Shown here: piece by piece, positions 1-7,504 of the stretch
Position numbering within the stretch: position 1 is the stretch's first letter
How the letters are laid out: each line of letters opens with the position of its first letter
Source of the DNA: an uncultured Litoreibacter sp.
GTDB taxonomy: Bacteria > Pseudomonadota > Alphaproteobacteria > Rhodobacterales > Rhodobacteraceae
Assembly: GCA_947492995.1 (NCBI GenBank)
Contig: CANLOU010000003.1
Location: 1-64,000, forward strand
Length of the DNA stretch: 64,000 bases
Direction of reading: 5' to 3'
Position numbers and translations under genes: made by a program
The notes under the pieces: model-generated
Database searches by the model: none
What the model was told of the DNA's origin: nothing
The model's input: the letters and a program-made list of their open reading frames with translations, nothing else

Positions 1-273
1 TTGTGAACCCAAACGTCTCAATGCTGTCCGCGATCTGGCGCTGCTGCTTTTTAGAATGCGCCCGCGCGTCCGACGCCCAGGGCCGAAGGGAGGAGATTGG
101 TATGTTCGTTATGTCGGTGTTAACCATCTTCTGGTCCCCTTACGGTGCTCGCAGCGAGAACCGCTCCGGCTGCCACTGTCGTAAGATACATCATACGGCC
201 GGCTTTCAGTTAATCTGTAGCGTGCGGCGTCAGCATTAATGTTTTGACGGGGTTAGGTGATGCGCCAGACTAA

Positions 274-390
274 GACGCACCGGAGATTGGACGCATACAT
301 CGTGGCCTTGAAGAGTTGTCCACCAGAGACCGCAAAGCGGTTCAGTCGCTGATTGATGCGCTCCGTTCAAATACAGGAGATGCATCATAA
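274..390 (+). pseudogene. C-terminal remnant of an XRE-family regulator
   Basis: This open stretch has an in-frame stop just before it (271-273) and no start codon. It reads as an acidic helical tail containing LEELSTRDRKAVQSLIDALR and then stops at 388-390. That is the typical C-terminal segment of the Cro/CI (XRE) regulators encoded directly upstream of ImmA/IrrE peptidases. The spacing fits: the next reading frame opens three bases after the stop and resembles the N-terminus of ImmA/IrrE. The helix-turn-helix domain is not visible upstream, so this is a truncated relic that cannot bind DNA. The family call is from pattern recognition of a short segment plus context; a chance match is possible. 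Confidence 0.5.
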
Positions 391-393
391 AAG

Positions 394-750
394 TTGACCC
401 TCAATCGCATCGACCTTGCGGATATACACGACCCGGTTGAATTTGCTGATGCGGTTCACGCATTGCTTGGGTGCGTCGATGGCGCGGTCCCGGTCGAAAG
501 CATTGCCAAAGATCTTGACAGTTGCGACGTGAGATATGGTGAGTATGACGGGTTCGCTGGGATGCTGCTGACCAACCGAGTTCGGGGCTTCTGGATGTCA
601 GTCTCGAGGCGACTGCCCGGCAGTTCATCCGGCAGAGCAAGAGACGAGTAGCCGTGGTTTTTCACCGAAAAGGTGTGGTGCGTCACTCTGCGAGTACAAC
701 CGAGTTCTCAGAACTTGCAGTCAAGCGAGGCACGCAGCTTGGTGTCCGCC
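394..750 (+). pseudogene. ImmA/IrrE-family metallopeptidase pseudogene lacking its HEXXH core
   Basis: A TTG at 394 opens a frame with the N-terminal pattern of ImmA/IrrE peptidases, in which an early segment containing VPVESIAKDL leads into DGFAGMLLTN. At about 580-590 the similarity jumps to another frame, where LDVSLEATARQFIRQ and then RRVAVVFHRKGVVR match the C-terminal part of the same family. The region that should lie between, with the zinc-binding HEXXH motif and roughly 40-50 residues, is missing. This looks like an internal deletion that also shifts the frame. Similarity fades near 745, although the second frame stays open to 968. Together with the XRE tail immediately upstream it is the wreck of an xre-immA pair of the kind common in mobile elements. 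No active protease can be made. Confidence 0.6.
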
Positions 751-997
751 GGTTTTTGGTGTTCGATGGCAATATGAGCCAGCTCACCAGCGCTGAGGTG
801 GGCGAGGGTTTGGCGGAGTGTGGTGGTGTCGGTCATGACCGGACTATTTGGGTGGAGCGGGACTTTGGCAAGGGGGCGGTGGGTGAACCCGCGACCTGCG
901 GTCTTGGAACCACCCACCCTACGCGCGCTGACCGAAATTGCTGGATGTCAGCACCGAGCCCAGAGTGACCAAGTTGCTGCAGCATAGCGAAATTCCA

Positions 998-1447
998 CTA
1001 TCCAAATGGGTCTGATGTAAGACCGATACCTGTATCATCTAGTTGATCGAACAAGCCGTAGTAACAGTTGGAACCAACGATCCTGTCGTCTCTCCATACG
1101 GTAGACAGAGTTACCTCGCAGAACTTGTCATTGACCGATGCTCGATAGAACTGCCTGATATATTCGTTTTTGTGGGTTTCCTCAAAACCACTTACTGGAG
1201 TAATTCTTGACATGCATTGGCTCAGTTGTACCCGCCAGCTTCTATTTTGGTTTAGCAGATTGAGTTCATTACTCGAAGGATAGCACCATCTCGCCGGTCC
1301 TTCGATTTCGCGCAGAACTGATGCCATGCTTTCAATCCTGGCATGGGCGGAGCTTGGCCAGAACAAGCGGTCGTCCCCCCGGATAAGGATCGCCAGCAGT
1401 CCTACTAGAGGAACCAATACCAGAACAAAGAGAAACCCTTTCGACAT
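998..1447 (-). CDS. Hypothetical small membrane-anchored protein
   Basis: I do not recognise this protein. From the start at 1447 (MSKGFLFVLVLVPLVGLL) it has an N-terminal hydrophobic segment of about 18 residues preceded by a lysine, consistent with a signal anchor or signal peptide. A soluble domain of about 125 residues with four or more cysteines follows. An alternative start 12 codons upstream (1483) would put extra residues before the hydrophobic segment, so 1447 is preferred. The cysteines and the leader suggest an exported protein. It stands alone between pseudogene debris and the rpsA leader, with no operon partner, and its composition is less GC-rich than its neighbours. It may be an accessory gene or may itself be decaying. 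Confidence 0.5.
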   Translation of the reverse strand: MSKGFLFVLVLVPLVGLLAILIRGDDRLFWPSSAHARIESMASVLREIEGPARWCYPSSNELNLLNQNRSWRVQLSQCMSRITPVSGFEETHKNEYIRQFYRASVNDKFCEVTLSTVWRDDRIVGSNCYYGLFDQLDDTGIGLTSDPFG

Positions 1448-1633
1448 CCTAACGAATGTTACCGAAGGAAAGCAGACATTCAAGCTGATGTAGCTTGGGC
1501 AGCTAAGTCCGCGTGGCCGTCATCGCGAGCTAAAGGTGAATGTCTGCTTCGGGCTGGCTGCGGTCATCGACGACTGTGAGACAAACGGTAGTTTGTCCGC
1601 CTAGCTGCCATTACTCTCAGCCCCACACGCCAC

Positions 1634-1662
1634 TTGCCCTTTCCCCCTACCTCCGCTATACG
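1634..1662 (+). promoter_or_regulatory. Probable sigma-70-type promoter of rpsA
   Basis: TTGCCC (1634-1639) and TATACG (1657-1662) are separated by exactly 17 bases, a good housekeeping-type -35/-10 pair. Transcription would start near 1669, giving a leader of about 150 bases before rpsA. It is the best promoter-like match in the stretch between the minus-strand gene and rpsA. Confidence 0.55.
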
Positions 1663-1701
1663 CGCGCCTGTCTGAGGGGCGGGAACAGTCTCAAGGCGGG
1701 C

Positions 1702-1730
1702 AGGGTCGGTTTTCCGGCCCTTTCTGTTTT
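1702..1730 (+). terminator. Terminator-like hairpin in the rpsA leader
   Basis: AGGGTCGG (1702-1709) pairs with CCGGCCCT (1714-1721) over a TTTT loop, with one G-T wobble, and a T-rich stretch (TTCTGTTTT) follows. This has the form of an intrinsic terminator but lies between the proposed promoter and the rpsA start. It could be a leader attenuator or simply a terminator of read-through from upstream. Only structure is seen; function is inferred. Confidence 0.45.
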
Positions 1731-1820
1731 GAAAGCTCCAAGGACCAAACCGAAACCCTATAGACCAGCGGAGACAACCGCTTGGCCCACATAAACCACT
1801 GATTAGGAAACCCACGCCTC

Positions 1821-3500
1821 ATGGCTACAAACGCATCTATGGAGGAATTCGAAGCCCTCTTGAACGAAAGCTTCGAAATGGACACACCCGACGAAGGGTC
1901 TGTCGTTAAAGGCAAAGTACTGGCAATCGAAGCTGGTCAGGCCATCATCGACATCGGCTACAAAATGGAAGGCCGTATCGATCTTAAAGAATTTGCGAAC
2001 CCCGGCGAAGCGCCTGACCTGTCGGTCGGCGACGAAGTTGAAGTGTTCCTCGACCGCGTTGAAAACGCACGCGGCGAAGCCTCCATCAGCCGCGACAAAG
2101 CGCGCCGCGAGGAAGCCTGGGACCGTCTGGAGAAAGCCTACGCAGACGAAGAGCGCGTCGAAGGTGCCATCTTTGGTCGCGTCAAAGGCGGGTTCACCGT
2201 GGATCTGGGCGGCGCTGTTGCGTTCCTTCCCGGCTCCCAAGTCGATGTGCGCCCCGTGCGCGACGCGGGCCCCTTGATGGGCCTTAAGCAGCCGTTCCAA
2301 ATCCTGAAAATGGACCGCCGCCGTGGCAACATCGTTGTGTCGCGCCGCGCCATTCTGGAAGAGTCGCGTGCTGAACAGCGTGCCGAAGTTATCGGCAACC
2401 TCACTGAGGGCCAAGCGGTCGACGGCGTGGTCAAAAACATCACCGAGTACGGCGCATTCGTCGACCTTGGCGGCGTGGACGGCCTGTTGCACGTGACGGA
2501 TATGGCATGGCGTCGTGTGAACGACCCGCGCGAAATCCTGACAATCGGCGAGACGATCAAGGTGCAAGTCATCAAGATCAACAAAGAGACGCACCGCATC
2601 TCCTTGGGCATGAAGCAGCTGCAAGACGACCCATGGGGCGAAGTGGCCGCGAAATATGCTCTGGATTCCGTGCACACTGGCCGCGTGACCAACATCACCG
2701 ATTACGGCGCATTTGTTGAGCTGGAAGCTGGCGTTGAAGGTCTGGTCCACGTGTCGGAAATGTCCTGGACCAAGAAGAACGTGCACCCGGGCAAAATCGT
2801 GTCCACCTCGCAAGAAGTGGAAGTCATGGTTCTGGAAATCGATTCTGCGAAGCGTCGCGTTTCACTTGGCCTTAAGCAGACCATGCGCAACCCATGGGAA
2901 GTGTTCGCCGAGAACAGCCCCGTCGGCAAAGAGATCGAAGGCGAAGTCAAGAACATCACCGAATTCGGTCTGTTCGTTGGCCTCGACAACGACATCGACG
3001 GCATGGTGCACCTGTCCGACATCACCTGGGAAGGCCGCGGCGAAGATGCGCTGGGTGATTTCCGCAAAGGCGACATGGTCAAGGCCGTTGTCACCGAGGT
3101 GGATGTTGAGAAAGAGCGTATCTCGCTTTCCATCAAAGCGCTGGACGGCGACCCGTTTGAGGGTGCGACCGATGGCGTTAAGCGCGGCTCGATCATCACC
3201 GTTGAGGTCACATCGATCGAAGACGGCGGCATCGAAGTGGAATATGAGGGCATGAAGTCCTTCATCCGCCGCTCCGACCTGTCGCGCGACCGTGCCGAGC
3301 AGCGCCCTGAGCGTTTCGGCGTCGGCGACAAGATCGACGTACGTGTCACTAATGTGGACGCCAAGACCCGCAAGCTGGGTCTGTCGATCAAGGCGCGCGA
3401 GATTGCGGAAGAGAAGGAAGCGGTTGAGCAGTATGGCTCGTCTGATTCCGGTGCGTCTCTGGGCGACATCCTTGGCGCGGCGTTGAAAACCGACGACTAA
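1821..3500 (+). CDS. rpsA: 30S ribosomal protein S1
   Basis: Encodes ribosomal protein S1 (559 aa), the RNA-binding protein that helps the 30S subunit capture and unfold mRNAs. Six S1 OB-fold repeats can be followed. The first begins near residue 26 (GSVVKGKVLAIE), and later copies carry the typical ITEYGAFVDLGGVDGLLHV and ITDYGAFVELEAGVEGLVHV cores. The length is normal for an alphaproteobacterial S1. The ATG at 1821 follows a purine-rich AGGAAACC stretch. It has its own promoter-like sequence and leader hairpin and is closed by a strong terminator, so it is probably monocistronic. In many Rhodobacterales rpsA follows cmk and precedes ihfB; neither is adjacent here. Confidence 0.98.
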   Translation: MATNASMEEFEALLNESFEMDTPDEGSVVKGKVLAIEAGQAIIDIGYKMEGRIDLKEFANPGEAPDLSVGDEVEVFLDRVENARGEASISRDKARREEAWDRLEKAYADEERVEGAIFGRVKGGFTVDLGGAVAFLPGSQVDVRPVRDAGPLMGLKQPFQILKMDRRRGNIVVSRRAILEESRAEQRAEVIGNLTEGQAVDGVVKNITEYGAFVDLGGVDGLLHVTDMAWRRVNDPREILTIGETIKVQVIKINKETHRISLGMKQLQDDPWGEVAAKYALDSVHTGRVTNITDYGAFVELEAGVEGLVHVSEMSWTKKNVHPGKIVSTSQEVEVMVLEIDSAKRRVSLGLKQTMRNPWEVFAENSPVGKEIEGEVKNITEFGLFVGLDNDIDGMVHLSDITWEGRGEDALGDFRKGDMVKAVVTEVDVEKERISLSIKALDGDPFEGATDGVKRGSIITVEVTSIEDGGIEVEYEGMKSFIRRSDLSRDRAEQRPERFGVGDKIDVRVTNVDAKTRKLGLSIKAREIAEEKEAVEQYGSSDSGASLGDILGAALKTDD

Positions 3501-3524
3501 GGTCTGACGCTTGTAGAATTGAGG

Positions 3525-3556
3525 AAGGCCCTGCCGGAAACGGCGGGGCCTTTTTT
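3525..3556 (+). terminator. Rho-independent terminator of rpsA
   Basis: An arm reading AAGGCCCTGCCG, a GAAA loop and a complementary CGGCGGGGCCTT arm with one mismatch form a strong GC-rich stem, followed by a run of T. It begins 24 bases after the rpsA stop codon. Confidence 0.9.
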
Positions 3557-3633
3557 CGTTCTGCGTATGGGACCATTGAATTGGATGGATGTCGGCATGC
3601 CGCCCAATTTGACTGACGCTGCGGTTTATATGA

Positions 3634-4581
3634 ATGTTTTCGGAAGGGGCCACTGTGTGGGTAGCCGCGGATGTAGTATTATCTGTTGGAGCGATAGGGT
3701 TGATGGCCGAAGATCCAAGTTTGGGAAAATCGCATCTCGGCACCCATGCTTTGGATCATGTTCGAGGCCGAGCCGACGGCGCGGCGCTTCACAAAAATGC
3801 GGCGGTCACCATCAATTTTCATCCAGATGCTGAGCATAGGGGGAGCATCGTGATTGCCTCGCTTGCGCGGGATGGCGTCTACCGCTCCCAGTTTGAAACT
3901 GGCATCAGCAATGGTGCGTTGGCAAAGCAGCTCAATGCCGGGCGACAGCTTTGGGAACGCCAAATTTTTGGCGGTGCCTATGAAGGCTGCAACCCAGCGG
4001 ATCGTCCCAAATACGGAGCATTGAGTGACCAGCGCAACCCGGTTGGAGCATCCCCACGGTTCGGTTCAGCGCATCTCAGGCTCAAACCAAATGTGCTGCC
4101 TCGTACAACCTTTTGCTTCCCGGACAGTCACATGGGTGCCCGGTACTTTGGAACGGCCGACCGAATGGGACTGCTGGACCGGCTCGACGGTTTTCGAGCG
4201 ATCTCCGATCCTCTGGATCACTATGTCGAGGCTCATGTTCATGGGAAGCTTAATATCGAAGAGAGCGTCGATGCCGTCGTCCTTGACCCAAGCCATAGAG
4301 GAACCGAGGTTGACGAGGCGGCACATGCACTTGGCTGCGCTGTGGAGTGGCACCCCGGTTTTCGCATGACAGTTGCGGCACTTTCAGATTGCGTTGCTTA
4401 TCGTGGGGAAAACGCCGCCAAACTGGCGACTTTGCTGTTTGAAGATGAAGCTCTGACCCCGGCAATCTGGGGGGCCGCACGTCGTAAAGAACACGCCGAC
4501 GCCAAGATGTTCAAACACCTATGGCATTGTCTCGCCAGGTTTGGATCGCCGGCTGTTCTGCATAAGGACTTCGACAGCTGA
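3634..4581 (+). CDS. DUF3626 domain protein
   Basis: The product (315 aa) matches the pattern of DUF3626 proteins, whose biochemical function is not established to my knowledge. Recognisable blocks are VTINFHPD near residue 58, RSQFETGISNG near 83, LWERQIFGGAY near 106, RPKYGAL and then SPRFGSAHLRLKP. The C-terminal part has conserved acidic and histidine-containing segments such as YVEAHVHGKL. Residues 1-23 do not look like the family, so the true start may be the ATG at 3703 (MAEDPSLGK). The gene stands alone between the rpsA terminator and the convergent GntR gene, with no partner to suggest a role. It occupies the place where ihfB is often found, which suggests an insertion. Confidence 0.75.
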   Translation: MFSEGATVWVAADVVLSVGAIGLMAEDPSLGKSHLGTHALDHVRGRADGAALHKNAAVTINFHPDAEHRGSIVIASLARDGVYRSQFETGISNGALAKQLNAGRQLWERQIFGGAYEGCNPADRPKYGALSDQRNPVGASPRFGSAHLRLKPNVLPRTTFCFPDSHMGARYFGTADRMGLLDRLDGFRAISDPLDHYVEAHVHGKLNIEESVDAVVLDPSHRGTEVDEAAHALGCAVEWHPGFRMTVAALSDCVAYRGENAAKLATLLFEDEALTPAIWGAARRKEHADAKMFKHLWHCLARFGSPAVLHKDFDS

Positions 4582-4707
4582 ACCTGTGCGCTACCTACAA
4601 TCAACTGCGGCCTAGGAAGGCGGTGGGTGACGAGCCGCAGATGTTGCCGCTCAAAAGAACAAGGCTTGGAACAGAAAAACAGTCTGTGAGTGGCTCAGGT
4701 CTGCGCC

Positions 4708-5370
4708 TTATGTCGCATAGGACAGAATAAACGCGCCAGTTGTCTCGTAATGGGACATGAGATGACCGTTGGCGGCCTCAAAGTCACCTGCCAATGTGGC
4801 TTCAAGTATGCACTTATGCTCGTCCCCGATCTTGCGGCCTTCATAGCCTGACGCGCGGCCGGCGAGATAGCGGTACCGGATGTTCAGATCATAAAGTTGG
4901 CTACAAAACCCAAGGAGGAGAGGCGATTGGCAGTTGCCGATTAACGCCATGTGAAAGGCCTTGTGGCGCAGCTCAAACTCGGCGGTCGAACGACCTTCAG
5001 CGCGGGTCATTCGGTGATGGGCAAGAACCAGATCTTCCGTCCACGCTTCGGTCAGGTTTTGTACGCTCTGGCGCAGCGCCATGCCTTCCAACTCGCACCT
5101 GAGAGTCAATATCTCTTGGAAGTTTTCGCGGCTGGTCTCGGCGGCGCGAAACCCACGCTGATCCTGTCGCACAACCAATTGATCCGAGGTCAAGAGGCTG
5201 AGGGCCTCGCGGATGGGCGATGCGCCTAACTCCAACCGACTGCGCAATCCGTCGATCTTGAGTTTGTCGCCTGGAGCCAGTTCACCCGTCAAGATCAGCT
5301 CACGCAGCTTGTTATAAGCAAGCTGCGTGGCCGAAATCTCAGAGGATGGTTGGTCTGGCTCCAACAGCAT
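4708..5370 (-). CDS. GntR-family (FadR/FCD subfamily) transcriptional regulator
   Basis: A 220-aa one-component regulator. Residues 15-75 form a winged helix-turn-helix (AYNKLRELILTGELAPGDKL, then SPIREALSLL, the standard GntR recognition region). Residues 85-215 are an all-helical FCD ligand domain with the usual histidines (HKAFHMALIG) and a late H near YETTGAF. FCD domains usually bind small organic acids, often through a metal. It is the last gene of a seven-gene minus-strand cluster and starts 3 bases after the stop of the LeuA-like gene, so it is probably co-transcribed and controls the operon. An inverted repeat at 11740-11768 in front of the first gene is a candidate operator. Confidence 0.92.
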   Translation of the reverse strand: MLLEPDQPSSEISATQLAYNKLRELILTGELAPGDKLKIDGLRSRLELGASPIREALSLLTSDQLVVRQDQRGFRAAETSRENFQEILTLRCELEGMALRQSVQNLTEAWTEDLVLAHHRMTRAEGRSTAEFELRHKAFHMALIGNCQSPLLLGFCSQLYDLNIRYRYLAGRASGYEGRKIGDEHKCILEATLAGDFEAANGHLMSHYETTGAFILSYAT

Positions 5371-5373
5371 GTT

Positions 5374-6585
5374 TTATGCGGCCTTTACCGCTGCAACGAT
5401 ATTGGCAAATTCTTCGTTGCTCAGGACATCACGCTTGGCAATGCCAGCGCTCTTCACTTCATCGAGGATTTTGGCGATTTTGTCGTCTTCCAACTCACCC
5501 ATCCCCAGCTCACCCATCTTGTAAATGATTGAGGCTTTGCCAGACTTCTTGCCCAACACCACTTCACCAACCTTGCCTGTCAGCGAGGGGTGGGTTGCAA
5601 ACATAACAAGTGGATCGTTCATCACGTAGTTGATGCCGATGCCGGATTCGCGAATGAAATTGCCATGCCCCAAAACAGGTTTGTTGCGAGCAATGCCAAT
5701 GTTGGATTTCTCCGCGATCATCGAAGCAAGCTCAGGGATTTTGTCGAGTTTGTATTGCGTGTCATACCCGTACAAAAGATGCAGCCCCATCATCAGCTCT
5801 TCAAGAGCGGCGTTGCCTGTGCGTTCTCCAAGGCCATTGGCACAGCTATGCACACAAACCGCCCCTGCGGTGACGGCGGCAAGCTCGGTGGCGACGCCCA
5901 TGCCGAAGTCATTGTGCGTATGAATTTCGATGGGTAGGCCCGTCATGTCATTCACCCAGCGCACCATGTGCTTGATGGCCTCTGGGGTGGCGCAGCCCAT
6001 GGTATCGACGATCCCGATTGAATCTGGAGGCGCGTTGTCCATGATGTAGCCACATAGGTTGGTCAAATCATCCTTGCGCGCGCGTGTGGTGTCATAAGGA
6101 AAGAACAGTGCATGCAGCCCATTTTCGCGAGCGTAATTGATAACAGGCGCGGTCTTTTCGGCCACGTCTTTCCACGTCCAACCAAATTGGGTGACCAGCT
6201 TTGGGTAGCCAATCGGCACTTCGATAACCACGCCATTCGCGCCGCATTCGAGGGCTAGATCAATGTCCTTTTTCATCGCGCGGGCGAAGGTGAAAATCTT
6301 GGAATTCAGCCCAAGTTTGGAGATCTCGGTGATGGCTTCCTGATCTTGCGTTGACACAGCAGGCATACCGGCTTCGATGCGGTCCACGCCGAGTTCGTCC
6401 AGCTTTTTCGCGATTTCAATCTTGTCGTCGACCGTGAAGACGACGCCGGGGGTTTGCTCTCCATCGCGCAAGGTGGCGTCATGGATTTCGACCTTCTCTG
6501 GCAGGGAGAGGTCCTGGCGCACGCTTGGCTCGAAGTTATAGGGGCTTACCCACCATTTGCCGTCTTCCAGATGTGTCTCGCGCAT
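5374..6585 (-). CDS. LeuA/HMGL-family acyl-CoA condensing enzyme or lyase
   Basis: A 403-aa TIM-barrel enzyme of the DRE-TIM family (2-isopropylmalate synthase, homocitrate synthase and HMG-CoA lyase relatives). It has the active-site signature HDATLRDGEQTPG at residues 35-47, the metal-binding HTHND at 222-226 and the glycine-rich NGLGERTGN near 250. These enzymes make or break a C-C bond at a 2-oxo acid or acyl-CoA. The C-terminal allosteric domain of true LeuA is missing, so a role in leucine synthesis is unlikely; length and layout resemble homocitrate-synthase-like or catabolic members. It lies between a ring-cleavage dioxygenase and the GntR gene, so it may act on a cleavage product. 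Substrate unknown. Confidence 0.85.
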   Translation of the reverse strand: MRETHLEDGKWWVSPYNFEPSVRQDLSLPEKVEIHDATLRDGEQTPGVVFTVDDKIEIAKKLDELGVDRIEAGMPAVSTQDQEAITEISKLGLNSKIFTFARAMKKDIDLALECGANGVVIEVPIGYPKLVTQFGWTWKDVAEKTAPVINYARENGLHALFFPYDTTRARKDDLTNLCGYIMDNAPPDSIGIVDTMGCATPEAIKHMVRWVNDMTGLPIEIHTHNDFGMGVATELAAVTAGAVCVHSCANGLGERTGNAALEELMMGLHLLYGYDTQYKLDKIPELASMIAEKSNIGIARNKPVLGHGNFIRESGIGINYVMNDPLVMFATHPSLTGKVGEVVLGKKSGKASIIYKMGELGMGELEDDKIAKILDEVKSAGIAKRDVLSNEEFANIVAAVKAA

Positions 6586-6609
6586 GTCGCTTCCTTTCGG
6601 TGTCGGAAA

Positions 6610-7485
6610 TTAGTCTGTCTCGGGGACAAGGATGAAGTCAAAATCAACCTTGTAGTAGGGGGACGTCACGTTGCGGCCAACCTCAAGATCCGCCGGTAGC
6701 GCATCAAGGTCGGTGCTTTCAACGTAGTCCATAATCAAGTCCTCACGGACGCCGAACACGGCGTCGCTGTCGAGGTATGGATCGCCATTGGCGAAGACCT
6801 CCGTCACAAGGGATTTGTGGCCTTCTACCTGAACGATGAAATGCAGATGAGATGGTCGCCAAGGCGTGCGGCCGGTGGCGCGGAATAGCTCTCCCACAGG
6901 GCCATCGTCGGGCACTTTATAGGGGGCGGGTTTGACAGTTGTCATAGCATAGCGACCATCCGCGCCAGTTTTCATCGAACAGCAGAGATTAAAGTCGTCC
7001 TGATCGCCGTCCTGGCTGTAATACAGTCCATTCTCGGCAGTCTGCCACAGCTCAATTAAGGCACCTTCAATGGGCGAGCCACCAGTGTCCCTGACATACC
7101 CTTCAACGACGACCGTTGTTCCTTCATTGTCCTTTTTCAGATCCCCGCCGACGGGCAACAACGGGGCACCGACAGAGTGAAACGGTCCAAGCACGCTGGA
7201 AGACGTGCCTTCATGTTGCGAGCCAATCATGTCCACGAGAGAGGAAAGCCCTGTCACATCCGAAATCAGAACAAATTCGTTGCGCTCGTCGTCTGAGATT
7301 TTGCCAGCGTCAGTCGCAAATTTTAGGCCACGCGCCCATTCTGCGTGGGTCAGTTGCGTCTCTTTGGCGAAAGCATGAAGATGCTCTACCAGCTTTTGCA
7401 GCAAAAACATGGTGCGTGGATCAGTATCATCGCCGCAATAGTCCAAGAAGGCTTGTGTGATGGTGTCGATCGAGACGTTTTTCAT
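6610..7485 (-). CDS. Intradiol ring-cleavage dioxygenase (hydroxyquinol/catechol 1,2-dioxygenase type)
   Basis: A 291-aa non-haem Fe(III) dioxygenase that opens a catecholic ring between the two hydroxyl carbons. The N-terminal about 100 residues form the helical dimerisation domain of the catechol 1,2-dioxygenase branch. The catalytic beta-sandwich carries the four expected iron ligands: Tyr155 (ENGLYYSQ), Tyr189 (KPAPYKVP), His213 and His215 (RPSHLHFIV). The RATGRTPWRPSHLHF block and GPVGELF are closest to hydroxyquinol 1,2-dioxygenases, which make maleylacetate, but plain catechol or a substituted ring is possible. It is encoded 24 bases upstream of the LeuA-like gene and directly after the TRAP transporter, suggesting uptake and cleavage of an aromatic acid or derivative. 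No maleylacetate reductase is present. Confidence 0.88.
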   Translation of the reverse strand: MKNVSIDTITQAFLDYCGDDTDPRTMFLLQKLVEHLHAFAKETQLTHAEWARGLKFATDAGKISDDERNEFVLISDVTGLSSLVDMIGSQHEGTSSSVLGPFHSVGAPLLPVGGDLKKDNEGTTVVVEGYVRDTGGSPIEGALIELWQTAENGLYYSQDGDQDDFNLCCSMKTGADGRYAMTTVKPAPYKVPDDGPVGELFRATGRTPWRPSHLHFIVQVEGHKSLVTEVFANGDPYLDSDAVFGVREDLIMDYVESTDLDALPADLEVGRNVTSPYYKVDFDFILVPETD

Positions 7486-7504
7486 CGGCGAAAAGTCCTT
7501 GGTT

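Noticed and set aside
2-184. Open frame running in from the left edge, ending in a stop at 182-184
   Set aside because: No start within the window, arginine-rich and without family resemblance; could be the end of a gene to the left but nothing supports it.
708-836. Minus-strand 43-codon frame starting with an ATG at 836 (MTDTTTLRQTLAHLSAGELA)
   Set aside because: Looks codon-biased and protein-like, but it is short, has no clear ribosome-binding site and overlaps the end of the ImmA relic; kept out as unproven.
1803-2813. Long minus-strand frame opposite rpsA
   Set aside because: Complement of a highly expressed GC-biased gene; no family resemblance.
2862-3743. Minus-strand frame of 293 codons over the end of rpsA
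   Set aside because: Runs through the rpsA terminator and is explained by codon bias of the opposite strand.
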